DNA from: Xiphophorus maculatus
Lineage: Eukaryota > Chordata > Actinopteri > Cyprinodontiformes > Poeciliidae
Direction of reading: 5' to 3'
DNA length: 64,000 nucleotides
Assembly: GCF_002775205.1 (NCBI RefSeq)
Contig: NC_036461.1
Coordinates: forward strand, 20,866,015-20,930,014
Positions 1 to 10,472 of this stretch are shown in pieces (position 1 is the stretch's first letter; the number at the start of each line of letters is the position of its first letter). The position numbers were made by a program, and so were the translations under genes. The notes under the pieces are model-generated. The model saw nothing but the letters and a program-made list of their open reading frames with translations, searched no databases and was not told the DNA's origin.

Positions 1-1589
1 GCTACGATTTCAGAGGAAATGAGAATGGAACATAAAATCGTTTGGATTTTTCTGTCCCTCCGCAGAATTTTTTTTGGAGAATACTTTTTATGGATATTAT
101 GATTAAGATAAAACAATGGAAACGGCTTGATGGAGGAGCCGCGTTGCGATGACTTCCTGAAGGCAGAGTGACGGAAAGAGCAGAAGCTTCTTAAAGAGAC
201 AGAGGCCCAATTTCAAGGCGTTAAATTGCTAAGTCAAATTTCTTTTAAGTAGTGTAAGATATATGCAGGATTTTTTTCTTACAACTGAAGGTAACATTAT
301 TTGATTGTGTTATAATTAAGTACCTGAAAAACACACGGCACCGGCCCTTTAAGAATTAACTTACATAATTTCTCAGTGGAAACATTCGCAAAAAAAAAGT
401 CTAGTGATGCTTCACAGGAAAACATCGAGGTCTACATGTGGAAACGTGCGTAATTATAATCTAGGACTTTCCTCAATAAGGTGTTTTGGGCAAACAGGCC
501 AGAAACTCTACCATGGAAGAAAACAGGCCGTCTTTTCAGCAGCAGTTCTCGGAAACACCAGGAAGTAACTCTCTTCTCAGAGAAAGTTGGATCTGTTAGA
601 GGAAGTGCTGTGGTCGGACTAACGTCTGACCAAACGCTGGCTGGACGTGTCTGAGACTTTCTAATGGAAGTCAGAAGCACGAGCTGCTGAAGGACGGCCA
701 TTCATGGACGCTAGTGATGCAAACATGCTAAAAGTCCAGAATTCCTTCTTGGCACGTCCAATGAATCCCTCCATTTATGGCGTGTTCGAGAAGTTGACGC
801 GGACAATGCCCTGCGGAACAATTATAAGGCCTGAAACATTTTATTTTATTGCAATATGCAATAATATAATACATCATTTTCTAAATTTTCTTGAAAAGTC
901 AGTGAGTCCAGGCTTTGCAGATCCACTTTAACTTGCAATAACAGCTGCAGGTATTTTGTTTCTGTTTTTTTTTATACCAAAAAGTTGTTTTTTGATTACC
1001 ATTTTTGAAACGACATAAAAAGAATGAAGCTTTTTTTTAATCTTTATAAAATAGCTTAATCTAATACAGATTGTGTGAACATGAATTTTGACGTCTCACC
1101 ATAGATCCACAGTTAAATTTTGGGCTTTACTTTGACTGTGCCATCCTCACATTATTCTGCTTTAATATAAGGCATTCTTTCTCAGCTGGTTTAGAGTCTG
1201 TTGCCTAACTTAAATCCTTCATGTCTCTAAAATAATTTTTCTCTATATTGTCTTTACTGAACGTGAATTAATCAAAAATATAAGGGTAATTATTAGGTGA
1301 CATGTTGGTCATTAGTTGCACTGCATTTATGCTTAGAGATGTTTAAGCAAAAGTGTATTAGCAAAAATGCTAACCAACGCAAAACTTTTCAGACTTTTAT
1401 TTTGAAGCTACGCATCCTGTCTTCCACGCTTCACAATTATTATACATTATGCTGGTCAAACGCCCAAAATAAAAACAGATGCATTGACGTCAGTCATTGT
1501 GATGTTTTGGATGTTTTTTCTCTAAAAACAAAGTATAATTTCCCATTGCTCCTTGAACTGGTCTGACCTCAGATTATATCTTTTCCCAG
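1..1589 (+). other. loxl3 intron (5' side of window)
   Basis: No coding exon is visible. The exon for the first half of SRCR3 must lie further upstream. About 125-345 matches the right part of the repeat at 42641-43215, sharing GCTTCTTAAAGAGACA and the ACTGA.GGTAACAT block. Short ORFs here show no protein-family signal. Confidence 0.6.
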
Positions 1590-1744
1590 GAATGGGTCCG
1601 ATCTACATGAACGAGGTGAAGTGTGTCGGGAACGAGAAGTCGATCTGGAGCTGCCCGTTTAAAAACATCACGGCGGAGGATTGCCAGCACATGGAGGACG
1701 CCGCTGTTCGCTGCAACATCCCGTACATGGGCCAGGAGAACTCG
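1590..1744 (+). CDS. loxl3: loxl3 exon: second half of SRCR domain 3
   Basis: Begins after a pyrimidine tract and AG at 1588-1589. The first two bases finish a split glycine codon. It encodes [11 protein letters not shown] ... [10 protein letters not shown] ... [12 protein letters not shown], with the conserved NIT glycosylation sequon and SRCR cysteines. The end at 1744 assumes the weak donor GTCAGA, chosen because it gives phase 0 and the expected length before the IRI start of SRCR4. Confidence 0.88.
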
Positions 1745-4700
1745 GTCAGACCGAACCGCCTCACCCACATGTTCATTTCAACTGTTTGGTTGCTTCATGT
1801 CACGTTGTTTGGTTTTAGATTAGCAAGTAAAAAATGACTTACTGAGTTTTTCACACCAGGTTGTATTAGTTTAAGATTTTTATAGAATAGCAGAATGGAA
1901 CAAACTTCTGAAATATCTGTTGTTCCCATTCCTTTTAGTGCATTCATTTGTGTTTATTACCAAGTACATCTAAAAGAAAACTTTAATATTATGAAAAAGT
2001 TTAATAATTATCACCTTTCACAATGTGAAAAATAAATAGATTTATGACACGTAGAGAGAAATATTTACAGCCTTTTTATCTTGTTGACCACGGAGAACAG
2101 ATAAAACCCAAAATTCAGTGTCTCAGAAAATTTGAATGTTACATTAGATCATTTAGAAATGTCTAATTTGCTGATTGGGATGTGTCACTATGACTCTGGT
2201 AATATATGAATTCAGCTTCTGGAGTCAAAAAATATTATTTTTCACAATATTCCATGTTTTTTAGATGTGCTTATACATAGATTTGCTACTCTAACACTAA
2301 TCTGTTACAGAAATGTGAGATGCAAAGTTAACTGCAGGAGCTACTGAGCTAGTTAACTAGTTAGCTAACTACAAGAGATAGTTAACTAGCTAGATAACTG
2401 CAGAAACTACATAGCTAACTGCCGGAGCTAGTTAGCTAACTGCAGAAGCTAACTGTGGTTAGCTAACTTTCAAAAAAACTTGCATCTGTAACTTGCTAAT
2501 ATTTAAACTCTTTTCAAAATATGCTCCTCGAAAAACATATTTTAAGGTAATGTATTAGCAAAGCATTTTTTAACAGTACTTAATTTTCAATTTGCACAGC
2601 TTCATGTTTTGTTTTTTATTGACCTGATCTCCAGTAGATGCCACAAATGGTTTGCGTAAAATTTCCCCTTTCGTCAATGAAAGGAACAAAAATAAAATCT
2701 TCACTAGTAACTTTGAGCTTTTACACAAAACATACAGAAATATTTCTGACCAAACCCAGAGCTTCCTTTTGTTTCAGGAGGATTTGTGAGGAATCTGCTC
2801 CGTCTGTGTCTACGCTCTGCTATGTAGCATGTAGCATGTAGCCTAACCCCCTGGTCTCACACAGATCCGGATCACAGGCGGACGGAGCCGCTTTGAGGGC
2901 CGCGTGGAGGTGCTGAGCTCTGACGCTAACGGGACGGAGAGCTGGGGTCTGATCTGTGGTGAGACCTGGACCACCAGGGAGGCCATGGTAGCCTGCAGGC
3001 AGCTGGGTTTGGGCTACGCTAACCAGGGCCTGCAAGTAGGTTATTAACAAAGACAATTTGCTGCTGCAAAGCAAATGTTCGCTTTCTTTTGGTTTATATT
3101 GCATATGCAAATTTAATGTACTGTCAGATGGGCAGTTTGTTTGTTTTTTTAATGTTATGGTGCGTTCTTTCTGTAGAACCAGTGCAAAACTAACATATTC
3201 TCACTATGGCCATAAATGGATGATGCATTTGGACTTCTCTTCTTTTTCAGTGTAGAACAAATTATGCAACAAACAACTTGGATACATTTCAACAAGAAGA
3301 ATTAGCTCCAGAATTAGATTACAGACTTCCTCTGATCCTCAAAATTAACTATAGTTTAACATTTTACGTGTTGAACGCTAATCCAAACTCTTAAAAACTT
3401 AAATGAGAAAACCAACAAACAAACAAATAAAAACAGTGTGGTTAGTCAACATTTTACTGAGGATTCAATATTTAATCTAATATAATTGGACCTGTACGTA
3501 TAATTTTGACACTAGGCACAATCATTTGAAACACGTGAACTCTCTTCTTGTTATTTAAATGTATTTAGGTAGTTTCTACCAGAATCCTTCCACCAGGCAA
3601 AAAGAACTGTTCAAATCTATCTGTAAGGAGCTAAAAATGTATCTGACATCCACGGCCACGTTGAGGGTGTGTAAACGTTCTGCTTCTGTTTGAAGAAAAA
3701 GAAAACCGCATCATTTCGGCCTGACTCTAAGGTCTGACTGCAGCCTGTTTGGCAGCAGCGACCGGAGTGTGTTAACCGTCACGTAACAATGTGTCTGGGA
3801 ATCTAATGTTGTTGGTCAGCCGCTACTGATGTCTGTGAATTTACTGCGTGGTCAAATATACGACACTGGGAGTCATTTAATTACATCAAGAGGCTTTGCT
3901 TAATTCGAATGATAAATAAATGTAGTTTTTTTTTTATTATTATTTTCATTATTAAAGCTGCAGTATGTAACTTTTCTAAGAAATATTTTTTTACATAGTT
4001 GTTGAAATTGTCACCATGTCGCGAAAATATGGCCTGACAAAAAAAATTGAGTTCCTCTAACTTTCCTAGTGCTAACTACAAACAAGCAATCAGAGAAAGG
4101 AGGTGGGCCTTAGCGCTGTAAATCACATAGCTCGCTGCTATGCTAATACTAAGGCTAGTTAGCATAGCCACCTATGACGGCAGATAAATGTTTTTTCTGT
4201 GATGGTAAATTGTTTCTCCGCCATTAGGATATTTAGCAGGGCATACATGAGTTGATTGACAGCGCTAAGGCCCTCCTCCTGGCTGTGATTGGTTGTTTTG
4301 GGGGCATTTCTTTAAACCGCAATGGTAGCTCAGAGAGGATGTGGAGGAGATTGATTGATTTATTTATTTATTTTTTCACAACCAACTGTCACAACATGGT
4401 CCCAGTTTTAGCAAATATGTTTATGGTTCTATACAGTATTATTATAATTATGCATATGCAATATATATCTTTCTGGACATGGAATATTTACATTGTTGCC
4501 ACAGGCCTGTTCCATGTGGAAGAGCTAAAAATGGCCCCATGCAGAGCTTCTAATCAAAGTCAGAGCTGCTCACCACCGTGACCTCATGTGGAAACCACGG
4601 CGATCCCCTCGGCCTCGGCAGACTAACCAGCACATTTTCCATCGACTCCATATAAACACCGGGTAGTCTTTAGTTTAGACGGGTCGCAGACAGGACAGGA

Positions 4701-7700
4701 AGCTTGTCCCCCGTCTGACTCCCAGCAGGACGCTCCCACAGATCCGGATAGCGGGCGGCCGAAGCAGCTACGAAGGCCGGGTGGAGGTTCAGGTTGGGTC
4801 CAAGTGGGGCACAGTGTGCAGCACAGGCTGGACGACGAAGGAGGCCATGGTGGCCTGCAGGCAGCTAGGGCTCGGCTACGCCATGCACGCCGTCACCGTG
4901 AGTAGGAGCTGAAAATGTGTGGCACAGCTAGAAAACAAATGTTTGAAGCCGTTTCATCCCCCACTAGATGAGATAAGCAGGCGAGCTAAAACACTTAGCA
5001 ACGATAGCTCATTATTTTTCCACATCTGATCATGCCAAATTGATTGAAAGGTAAAGATTTGCACCAACAAGTTGATGAGGATCGGAGTAAACAACTCAAA
5101 TATTTGGAAGTCATCTTATATGAAGAATCATCACAGTAGAGGTTATGAGAGTCACAAAAACAGAAGCTAGTAAGCTAAAAATGAATGTTTTAGTTGTTTA
5201 ATTGAGATGTAGAGTCAGTCACAGTAACAATAAAAAAAACATGATTCTGGGCATTGTGAAATAATTACTTGAATCTTCTGGTTCTTACGTTAAAATCATT
5301 TGACTTTTATTCCCAAAATGAATCCAAAGCACAGAAGTATATGATACATCACCTAAAAAACAATATCCTGACCACTTCCAAACTTTTACAATTCAAATGT
5401 CAATATAATAAAAAAACAATGTCTTATGACAAACCAACAGAATGAAGCAGGTCATTGTGCAGCCATGTCTTTGCGCCACTTTATTTTCAGTTCATGCAAA
5501 GAATAGCGAGTGACAGCGGGGGGGTGGAGAGGGGGGGCCATCTAATGTGCCAACAGCAGAGCTCATTTTTAGCTTAGCGCTTTAGCGTTTTTGCTAACTG
5601 TGAAGATGTTTAGCGCACTGAGCTTCCCCTAAATGAATTTTTCCAAATAAATTTTAAAGTGCTATTTAAGGTGCTATAATTCACCGGACTGCTTTGTAAA
5701 CTTCCAGTTGGATAAAGTTTGACTTCTGTGTTGAAGTTTTGGCTAGCGGCTGTCTCCACGTAGCTAGCCGTTCATGCTCACGCTCCTATTTACCGTAGGG
5801 TGAAGTTCGGTTTTCCCTCCTCACTTTCTCATTTTGTTTTCCCCAATCACTTTATTTAGAACAAAATAGAACAGACAGAAGAATAGAAGATATAAACATA
5901 AATTCAACATAATAATAGACATAATGTCAACTGAAATCCCAGTGTAATACCTCAATGTATGTGGTTGTGTTGTACATAAATGTTTTTTGGGTTTTTTTTT
6001 TTAATGAAGCGATGTGCCTTTTGTATTTAAGTAAATATTGAATCAATATCTGGTTTATTGGGTATTTATTAGCATCTTTAGTATTATTTTTAAATTGTAG
6101 TTGTCTTGAACTTTTTGTCTCCAGTCAGCAGCCAAGTCCTGCACATCTGGTTTACAGAGCTGCCACATAAAACCTGAACTCTGAGGCGCCGCGTGTGAAT
6201 CTGTCCTGATCATCATGCACTGTTTCTCTCTCTTTCTTTTGTTCGTTCGTTTCTGTGTTATCTTTTTTTTTTTAACCGCCGGTAAGGAAACCTGGTACTG
6301 GGACAGCAGCAACGTCACAGAGATGGTGATGAGCGGCGTGAAGTGCACAGGAAGTGAGATGGCTCTGAGCCAGTGCCAGCATCACAAAACCGTCAACTGC
6401 CAGAAGGCGGCCGCAAAGTTTTCAGCAGGAGTCATCTGCTCAGAGAGTGAGTTAAAGCCCCGGAAACAACCAGAAGGGGGCAGTAACTAGTTACATTCGC
6501 TGGAGTAACTTTTAATCACTTTCAGGAGTATTTTACTGACGCTGTACTTTTTACTTTTACTTGATTAACTTTATGATGAAGTATCGCTGCTCTTAGTTGA
6601 GAATTATTTCTGGATACACTCTGTTGGTAACTTCATTAAATGAAGAACAAACTTATTTTAGCCATTAATACACCATAAAAAAATGAGTTTTTGTCAAAGT
6701 TTCATAAGTTTCAATTTAAAGAAATGTTTCTTTTGCCTGATTTTGTTATTTTGTAATTATTCAATGAATTATTTTTATTTTGGTCCTTGAAATACCAAAA
6801 CTTCCATATAACTTTAGATTTTGGTCCATCTGATGATGTAATTTTTAAATATTAACTGATTAATGTTTTGATCAGTTACTCAGTATTTTTCTAAATACCG
6901 CCTCACCCACATGTTCATTTCAACTGTTTGGTTGCTTCATGTCACGTTGTTTGGTTTTAGATTAGCAAGTAAAAAATGACTTACTGAGTTTTTCACACCA
7001 GGTTGTATTAGTTTAAGATTTTTATAGAATAGCAGAATGGAACAAACTTCTGAAATATCTGTTGTTCCCACATTGTGTTTATTACCAAGTACATCTAAAA
7101 GAAAACTTTAATATTATGAAAAAGTTTAATAATTATCACCTTTCACAATGTGAAAAATAAATAGATTTATGACACGTAGAGAGAAATATTTACAGCCTTT
7201 TTATCTTGTTGACCACGGAGAACAGATAAAACCCAAAATTCAGTGTCTCAGAAAATTTGAATGTTACATTAGATCATTTAGAAATGTCTAATTTGCTGAT
7301 TGGGATGTGTCACTATGACTCTGGTAATATATGAATTCAGCTTCTGGAGTCAAAAAATATTATTTTTCACAATATTCCATGTATTTTAGATGTGCTTATA
7401 CATAGATTTGCTACTCTAACACTAATCTGTTACAGAAATGTGAGATGCAAAGCTAACTGCAGGAGCTACTGAGCTAGTTAGCTAACTGCAGAAGCTAACT
7501 GTAGTTAGCTTACTTAAAAAAAAAAAAACTCGCGTACTAATATTTAACCTTTTCAAATTGTGCTACTATAAAAACATATTCTAAGGTAATGTATTAGCGG
7601 AGGTATTTTTTAACAGTGCTTAATTTCCAACATGGAGTATTTATACTTGCACAGCTTCATGCTGAAGAAGTTAACTTTTGGGTCTCTGGAAGCAACAGGA

Positions 7701-10434
7701 AGTGTCTTCCACAACAATTCACACACACATTGTTCCACATATTAATGCTTTAGTATAAAATGTTGATGCTTTAGAATGAAATGTTGAAATGAGACGGTCC
7801 CTCAGCCCAGTCTCTGTTCCCCCCCCCCTGCGCGTCCAGCCACCTCCGACCTCGTCCTGAACGCCTCCCTGGTGGAGCAGACGGTCTACATCGAGGACCG
7901 TCCTCTGCACATGCTCTACTGCGCCGCCGAGGAGGACTGCCTGTCCAAGTCTGCGGCCAAAGCCAACTGGCCGTATGGACACCGGCGGCTGCTCCGCTTC
8001 TCCTCCCAGATCCACAACGTCGGCCGGGCCGACTTCAAGCCCAAAGCCGGGCGCCACTCGTGGGTGTGGCACGCCTGTCACGGGTAACGTACAACATAAA
8101 GTCGGATATGGATTTAAACTCAAGACACAACGAGCAGGAAACGATGAAAGATATGTGTGACAGAGCAAACATATTGTTATTATTACTTTTTTGTGGTCGG
8201 TTAAAATATCCTTTGAAGGAAGGAAAGAAACAAAACAAACAGCCAGTTATAGTGGGATGAACTGGATCTACGCTTGTGTGTTAGAATGGCCTAATCAAAG
8301 TTTCCACAGGTGGGCTCAATAATGTGACAGATTTTTCTGTTTCTTTGTGAAGTGATTTGAAAACCTTTCATCTCTTGTCTACCTTGAGGTTTGTGGCTGT
8401 AACATGACATAAAAATGTAAAAAAGTGAATATTTTCGACAGCTTCAACTAGTTCATTAACTGCTGTAAGTTACAGAAAACAATAGAGCAACGTAGCAACA
8501 AAATACCACAACTTTCAACATTATGTTGACCTTGAAGTAGATGATTTTCTGGTTTGAGTCTAATTCATGTCGCTCTGACTTCACCCAGCCACTATCACAG
8601 CATGGACGTCTTCACCCACTATGACCTGCTGAACGCTAATGGCAGCAAAGTGGCAGAGGGCCACAAAGCCAGTTTCTGCTTGGAGGACACAGAGTGTCAA
8701 GAAGGTCAGTCTCATGCTTTGACTAGACGAGGTTACAATCTGGAAAAAAAAGAAAACATTTTATTTTATGTGATCGTCACCCAGAGAAGAACTTTGCTTA
8801 TGACTGTAAATTATACAGATACTTATTTATTTGTACTCCATTCATGTGGACCATTATTCATGTCCTTCTCAGTAATAAGTGGATAATAATAGCAATCAAA
8901 ACTTTTCATGTTGACCAGTTACTTCATTGTGTTCACTGCTGAGCTCTAAGTATTTATAGTTGGTTCAGGTCCGTCAATGGTAAATGGAGCTTTTCCTGTC
9001 CTTTTGACAACCCAAAGCACTTTAGAAATTGATTGGTACCAACATGTGACAAGAGGAAACTGAAATCAAACCCACAACCTTCTGATTAGAAGACAATAAC
9101 TCTACCTACCCACTGAGCCGCTGTCTTCCATCCAAAGATTTTCAATCACCTCTTTGAAAAATATTATATTACCTCCAATCTGAAGAAACATGCTGATTAA
9201 ACCTAAGTCTGCCAACGGTGTGGATAGTTTGGGTGAGCCGTGAGCGTTCAGTTGATGTCTTTAGGCTCCCACGGTAACTCCCACTCTTTATCCGTATCGA
9301 TCAGGTATTTCCAAACGATACGAGTGCGCCAACTTTGGCGATCAGGGCATCACGGTCGGTTGCTGGGACTTGTACCGCCATGACATTGACTGCCAGTGGC
9401 TTGACATCACGGACGTCAAACCTGGAAACTACATTATGCAGGTGAGTGTGTGGGGTTTTATGTGGAGCACGCAGCCTGCCAGGTGCCGGCGTGACCATGT
9501 TGTATCACAGATCTTTCTTCCTTCAAATTCTCTGATGACTAAGCGACAGAGTTGCACAGTGGCCACAAACCATCAACTCATCAGCTGCTGTTACCAGGCA
9601 GCAGCTGATGAGTTGATGATCCTTCTGCTAGAAGGATATTTGAATTGGGGGAGAGTAGTGAACCGAGTATTGAGCCTTGAGGAACCTCATAGTTTGAGAC
9701 CATCCAGATTCTGCGTGATATTGAATGTGGTGTCAGTACGGTGTGAAGGGCACTCAATGTGTCACTATGCACCTAGAAATCAACCAGTCGACATATTGGC
9801 TCCTTAATTTTGGGTGACTGACAATCAACCGATACTTTCATGTGAAACCGATCTTATCCAGTGATCTTGACTATCTCTGCAAATGTCTGAAAATCCAAAA
9901 ATTGATATCAGTAAGGATCTTTTTTAAAGATTGGGTATTCTGCCAGAAAAATGCAATTGTTGCCGTCAAGTACTATAGACGGTACTTGAAGTCTAAGCCG
10001 TTATCTCATTCAACATGACATGGCTGTCATAGTTCAGGATCTTTCTACAAAGATCTCTCAATGACGTTGAGATGAATTTTAAAAGTTGCAACTTTTGATT
10101 GATTACTTCAGCGTAGCCAGTCTTCGTCGTCTATCTCTGCTTTTTCTCGCCCGTTCAGGTCGTGATCAATCCGAATTACGAAGTGGCCGAGAGCGACTTC
10201 ACAAACAACGGCATGAAATGCAACTGTAAATACGACGGACACAGGATTTGGCTCCACAACTGTCACATCGGTAACCACTCAGGAACAGCCAAACTGCTCA
10301 AACGTTATGTAAAACTTGTTGAAACTCACTATAGCTGCCACCTTTTCTAATGTCTTCCAGGCGACGCATTCAGTGAGGAGGCAGAGAAAAGATTTGAGAA
10401 ATACCCCGGACAGATAAACAACAGGATCTCCTAA
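1590..10434 (+). CDS. loxl3: Lysyl oxidase-like 3, 3' part of the gene (gene-level entry)
   Basis: Secreted copper amine oxidase that deaminates peptidyl lysine in collagen and elastin precursors to start cross-linking. Coding exons here: 1590-1744, 2865-3035 or 4742-4897, 6287-6446, 7840-8083, 8589-8704, 9305-9441, 10159-10270 and 10361-10434. All have GT/AG borders and matching phases, giving 388 or 383 complete codons to the TAA. The order is second half of SRCR3, SRCR4, then the catalytic domain. Seen in the catalytic part: the copper-site cluster [11 protein letters not shown], the lysine of GHKASFC (codon 8665-8667) and the tyrosine of LYRHDIDC (9373-9375), which by family knowledge form the LTQ cofactor. 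LOXL3 rather than LOXL2 or LOXL4 is indicated by stretches such as [32 protein letters not shown] and [14 protein letters not shown]1, SRCR2 and the first half of SRCR3 lie upstream of the window. Whether it is loxl3a or loxl3b cannot be told here. Confidence 0.95.
1755..2606 (+). repeat. Intronic duplication, copy 1
   Basis: Matches 6897-7661 base for base over most of its length, starting 11 bp after the donor of the 1590-1744 exon and ending at CAGCTTCATG. Differences are a short insertion near 1928-1950, point changes, and an expanded GCTAAC-rich tract at 2338-2475. No clear terminal inverted repeats or target-site duplication were found. Confidence 0.92.
2338..2475 (+). repeat. GCTAAC/CTAGTT degenerate tandem repeat
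   Basis: Imperfect units such as GAGCTAGTTAGCTAACTGCA repeat about six times. The matching site in the second copy (about 7454-7510) has about two units, so the tract has expanded or contracted since duplication. Confidence 0.75.
2865..3035 (+). CDS. loxl3: loxl3 alternative exon 4A: first half of SRCR domain 4, long form
   Basis: Exactly 57 codons, phase 0 at both ends, acceptor ACACAG and donor GTAGGT. It reads [17 protein letters not shown], then a loop with an NGT glycosylation sequon, [10 protein letters not shown], and [17 protein letters not shown]. Of the two copies this is the closer to the usual LOXL3 sequence (GLICG ... YAN.GLQ). It is the likely alternative to 4742-4897. Confidence 0.88.
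3036..4741 (+). other. loxl3 intron between the two alternative exons
   Basis: Holds a MITE-like block at 3955-4470 and otherwise AT-rich intron. No further SRCR-like exon is visible. Confidence 0.6.
3955..4470. repeat. MITE-like element, AAAGCTGCAGTATG family
   Basis: Starts AAAGCTGCAGTATGTAACTT. Its second half (about 4225-4420) is the reverse complement of sequence in the related copy at 35356-35920; for example CCTCCTCCTGGCTGTGATTG matches CAATCAGAGCCAGGAGGAGG there. The copy therefore seems rearranged into an inverted arrangement. Confidence 0.65.
4742..4897 (+). CDS. loxl3: loxl3 alternative exon 4B: first half of SRCR domain 4, short form
   Basis: Exactly 52 codons, phase 0 at both ends, acceptor CCCACAG and strong donor GTGAGT. 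It reads [31 protein letters not shown] and [17 protein letters not shown]. It is homologous along its whole length to 2865-3035 and keeps the same cysteines. It lacks the glycosylation sequon and five loop residues. It has no stop codon or splice damage, so it looks functional. Confidence 0.85.
6287..6446 (+). CDS. loxl3: loxl3 exon: second half of SRCR domain 4
   Basis: Begins with [20 protein letters not shown] and ends SAGVICSE plus one base of a split codon before donor GTGAGT. It carries an NVT sequon and the SRCR cysteines. The acceptor follows a T-rich tract, reading CCGGTAAG before GAAACC. It can join either 4A or 4B in phase 0. Confidence 0.93.
6470..6483 (+). promoter_or_regulatory. 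CTCF-like motif in a loxl3 intron
   Basis: CCAGAAGGGGGCAG is a consensus-quality CTCF core, 24 bp after the 6287-6446 exon. CTCF next to an alternatively spliced region can slow polymerase, but this is speculation here. Confidence 0.5.
6897..7661 (+). repeat. Intronic duplication, copy 2
   Basis: Direct-orientation copy of 1755-2606, located in the intron between the SRCR4 exon and the first catalytic exon. It is shorter because the GCTAAC tract is contracted. It begins ACCGCCTCACCCAC and ends CAGCTTCATG. Confidence 0.92.
7840..8083 (+). CDS. loxl3: loxl3 exon: start of the lysyl oxidase catalytic domain
   Basis: 244 bp, starting after CGCGTCCAG. It encodes [20 protein letters not shown], then [12 protein letters not shown], and [18 protein letters not shown], and ends in WVWHACHG, half of the copper-binding histidine cluster. 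Donor GTAACG follows two bases of a glycine codon. Confidence 0.96.
8270..8480. mobile_element. Tc1-like transposon remnant
   Basis: Non-coding intron sequence resembling the end region of common fish Tc1-like elements (AGAATGGCCTAATCAAAG; GTGGCTGTAACATGAC). Recognised by eye; the borders are approximate. Confidence 0.4.
8589..8704 (+). CDS. loxl3: loxl3 exon: copper site and LTQ lysine
   Basis: Encodes [20 protein letters not shown] and [18 protein letters not shown]. The lysine of GHKASFC (8665-8667) is the LTQ lysine in this family. Acceptor CACCCAG; donor GTCAGT. Confidence 0.96.
8975..9135. repeat. Decayed SINE/LINE-tail-like repeat
   Basis: Contains CAACCCAAAGCACTTTAGAA and CTACCCACTGAGCCGCTGTC. 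It is an older relative of the repeat at 31079-31240, which shares the AAAGCGCTT block. Confidence 0.5.
9305..9441 (+). CDS. loxl3: loxl3 exon: LTQ tyrosine
   Basis: Encodes [20 protein letters not shown], then [20 protein letters not shown] and NYIMQ. The tyrosine codon at 9373-9375 is the LTQ partner. Acceptor ATCAG; donor GTGAGT. Confidence 0.96.
9571..9618. repeat. Perfect inverted repeat, 20 bp arms, 8 bp loop
   Basis: Arm CATCAACTCATCAGCTGCTG at 9571-9590 is repeated as its exact reverse complement at 9599-9618. It lies in the intron after 9441. Confidence 0.95.
9810..9905. repeat. Dispersed repeat, copy 1 of 3
   Basis: Shares GTGAAACCGATCTTATCCA and CAAATGTCTGAAAA with the blocks at 19041-19215 and 57100-57300. 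Confidence 0.65.
10159..10270 (+). CDS. loxl3: loxl3 exon: catalytic domain, penultimate
   Basis: Encodes [20 protein letters not shown], then [17 protein letters not shown] and one base of the next glycine codon. Acceptor GTTCAG; donor GTAACC. Confidence 0.96.
10361..10434 (+). CDS. loxl3: loxl3 last coding exon and stop
   Basis: Encodes [20 protein letters not shown], then NRIS and TAA at 10432-10434. This matches the normal LOXL3 C-terminus. Confidence 0.95.
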
Positions 10435-10466
10435 CTATAGACGCCGCCTCCACTGTGGGATGGATG

Positions 10467-10472
10467 AATAAA
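10467..10472 (+). promoter_or_regulatory. Candidate proximal poly(A) signal of loxl3
   Basis: AATAAA 33 bp after the stop codon. A more typical signal lies at 11381. Confidence 0.4.

Noticed and set aside
432-931. Two short ORFs near the left edge
   Set aside because: No SRCR or other domain; does not match the missing first half of SRCR3.
2338-2475. CRISPR-like regular repeat
   Set aside because: Irregular units without unique spacers in a vertebrate intron; a degenerate minisatellite.
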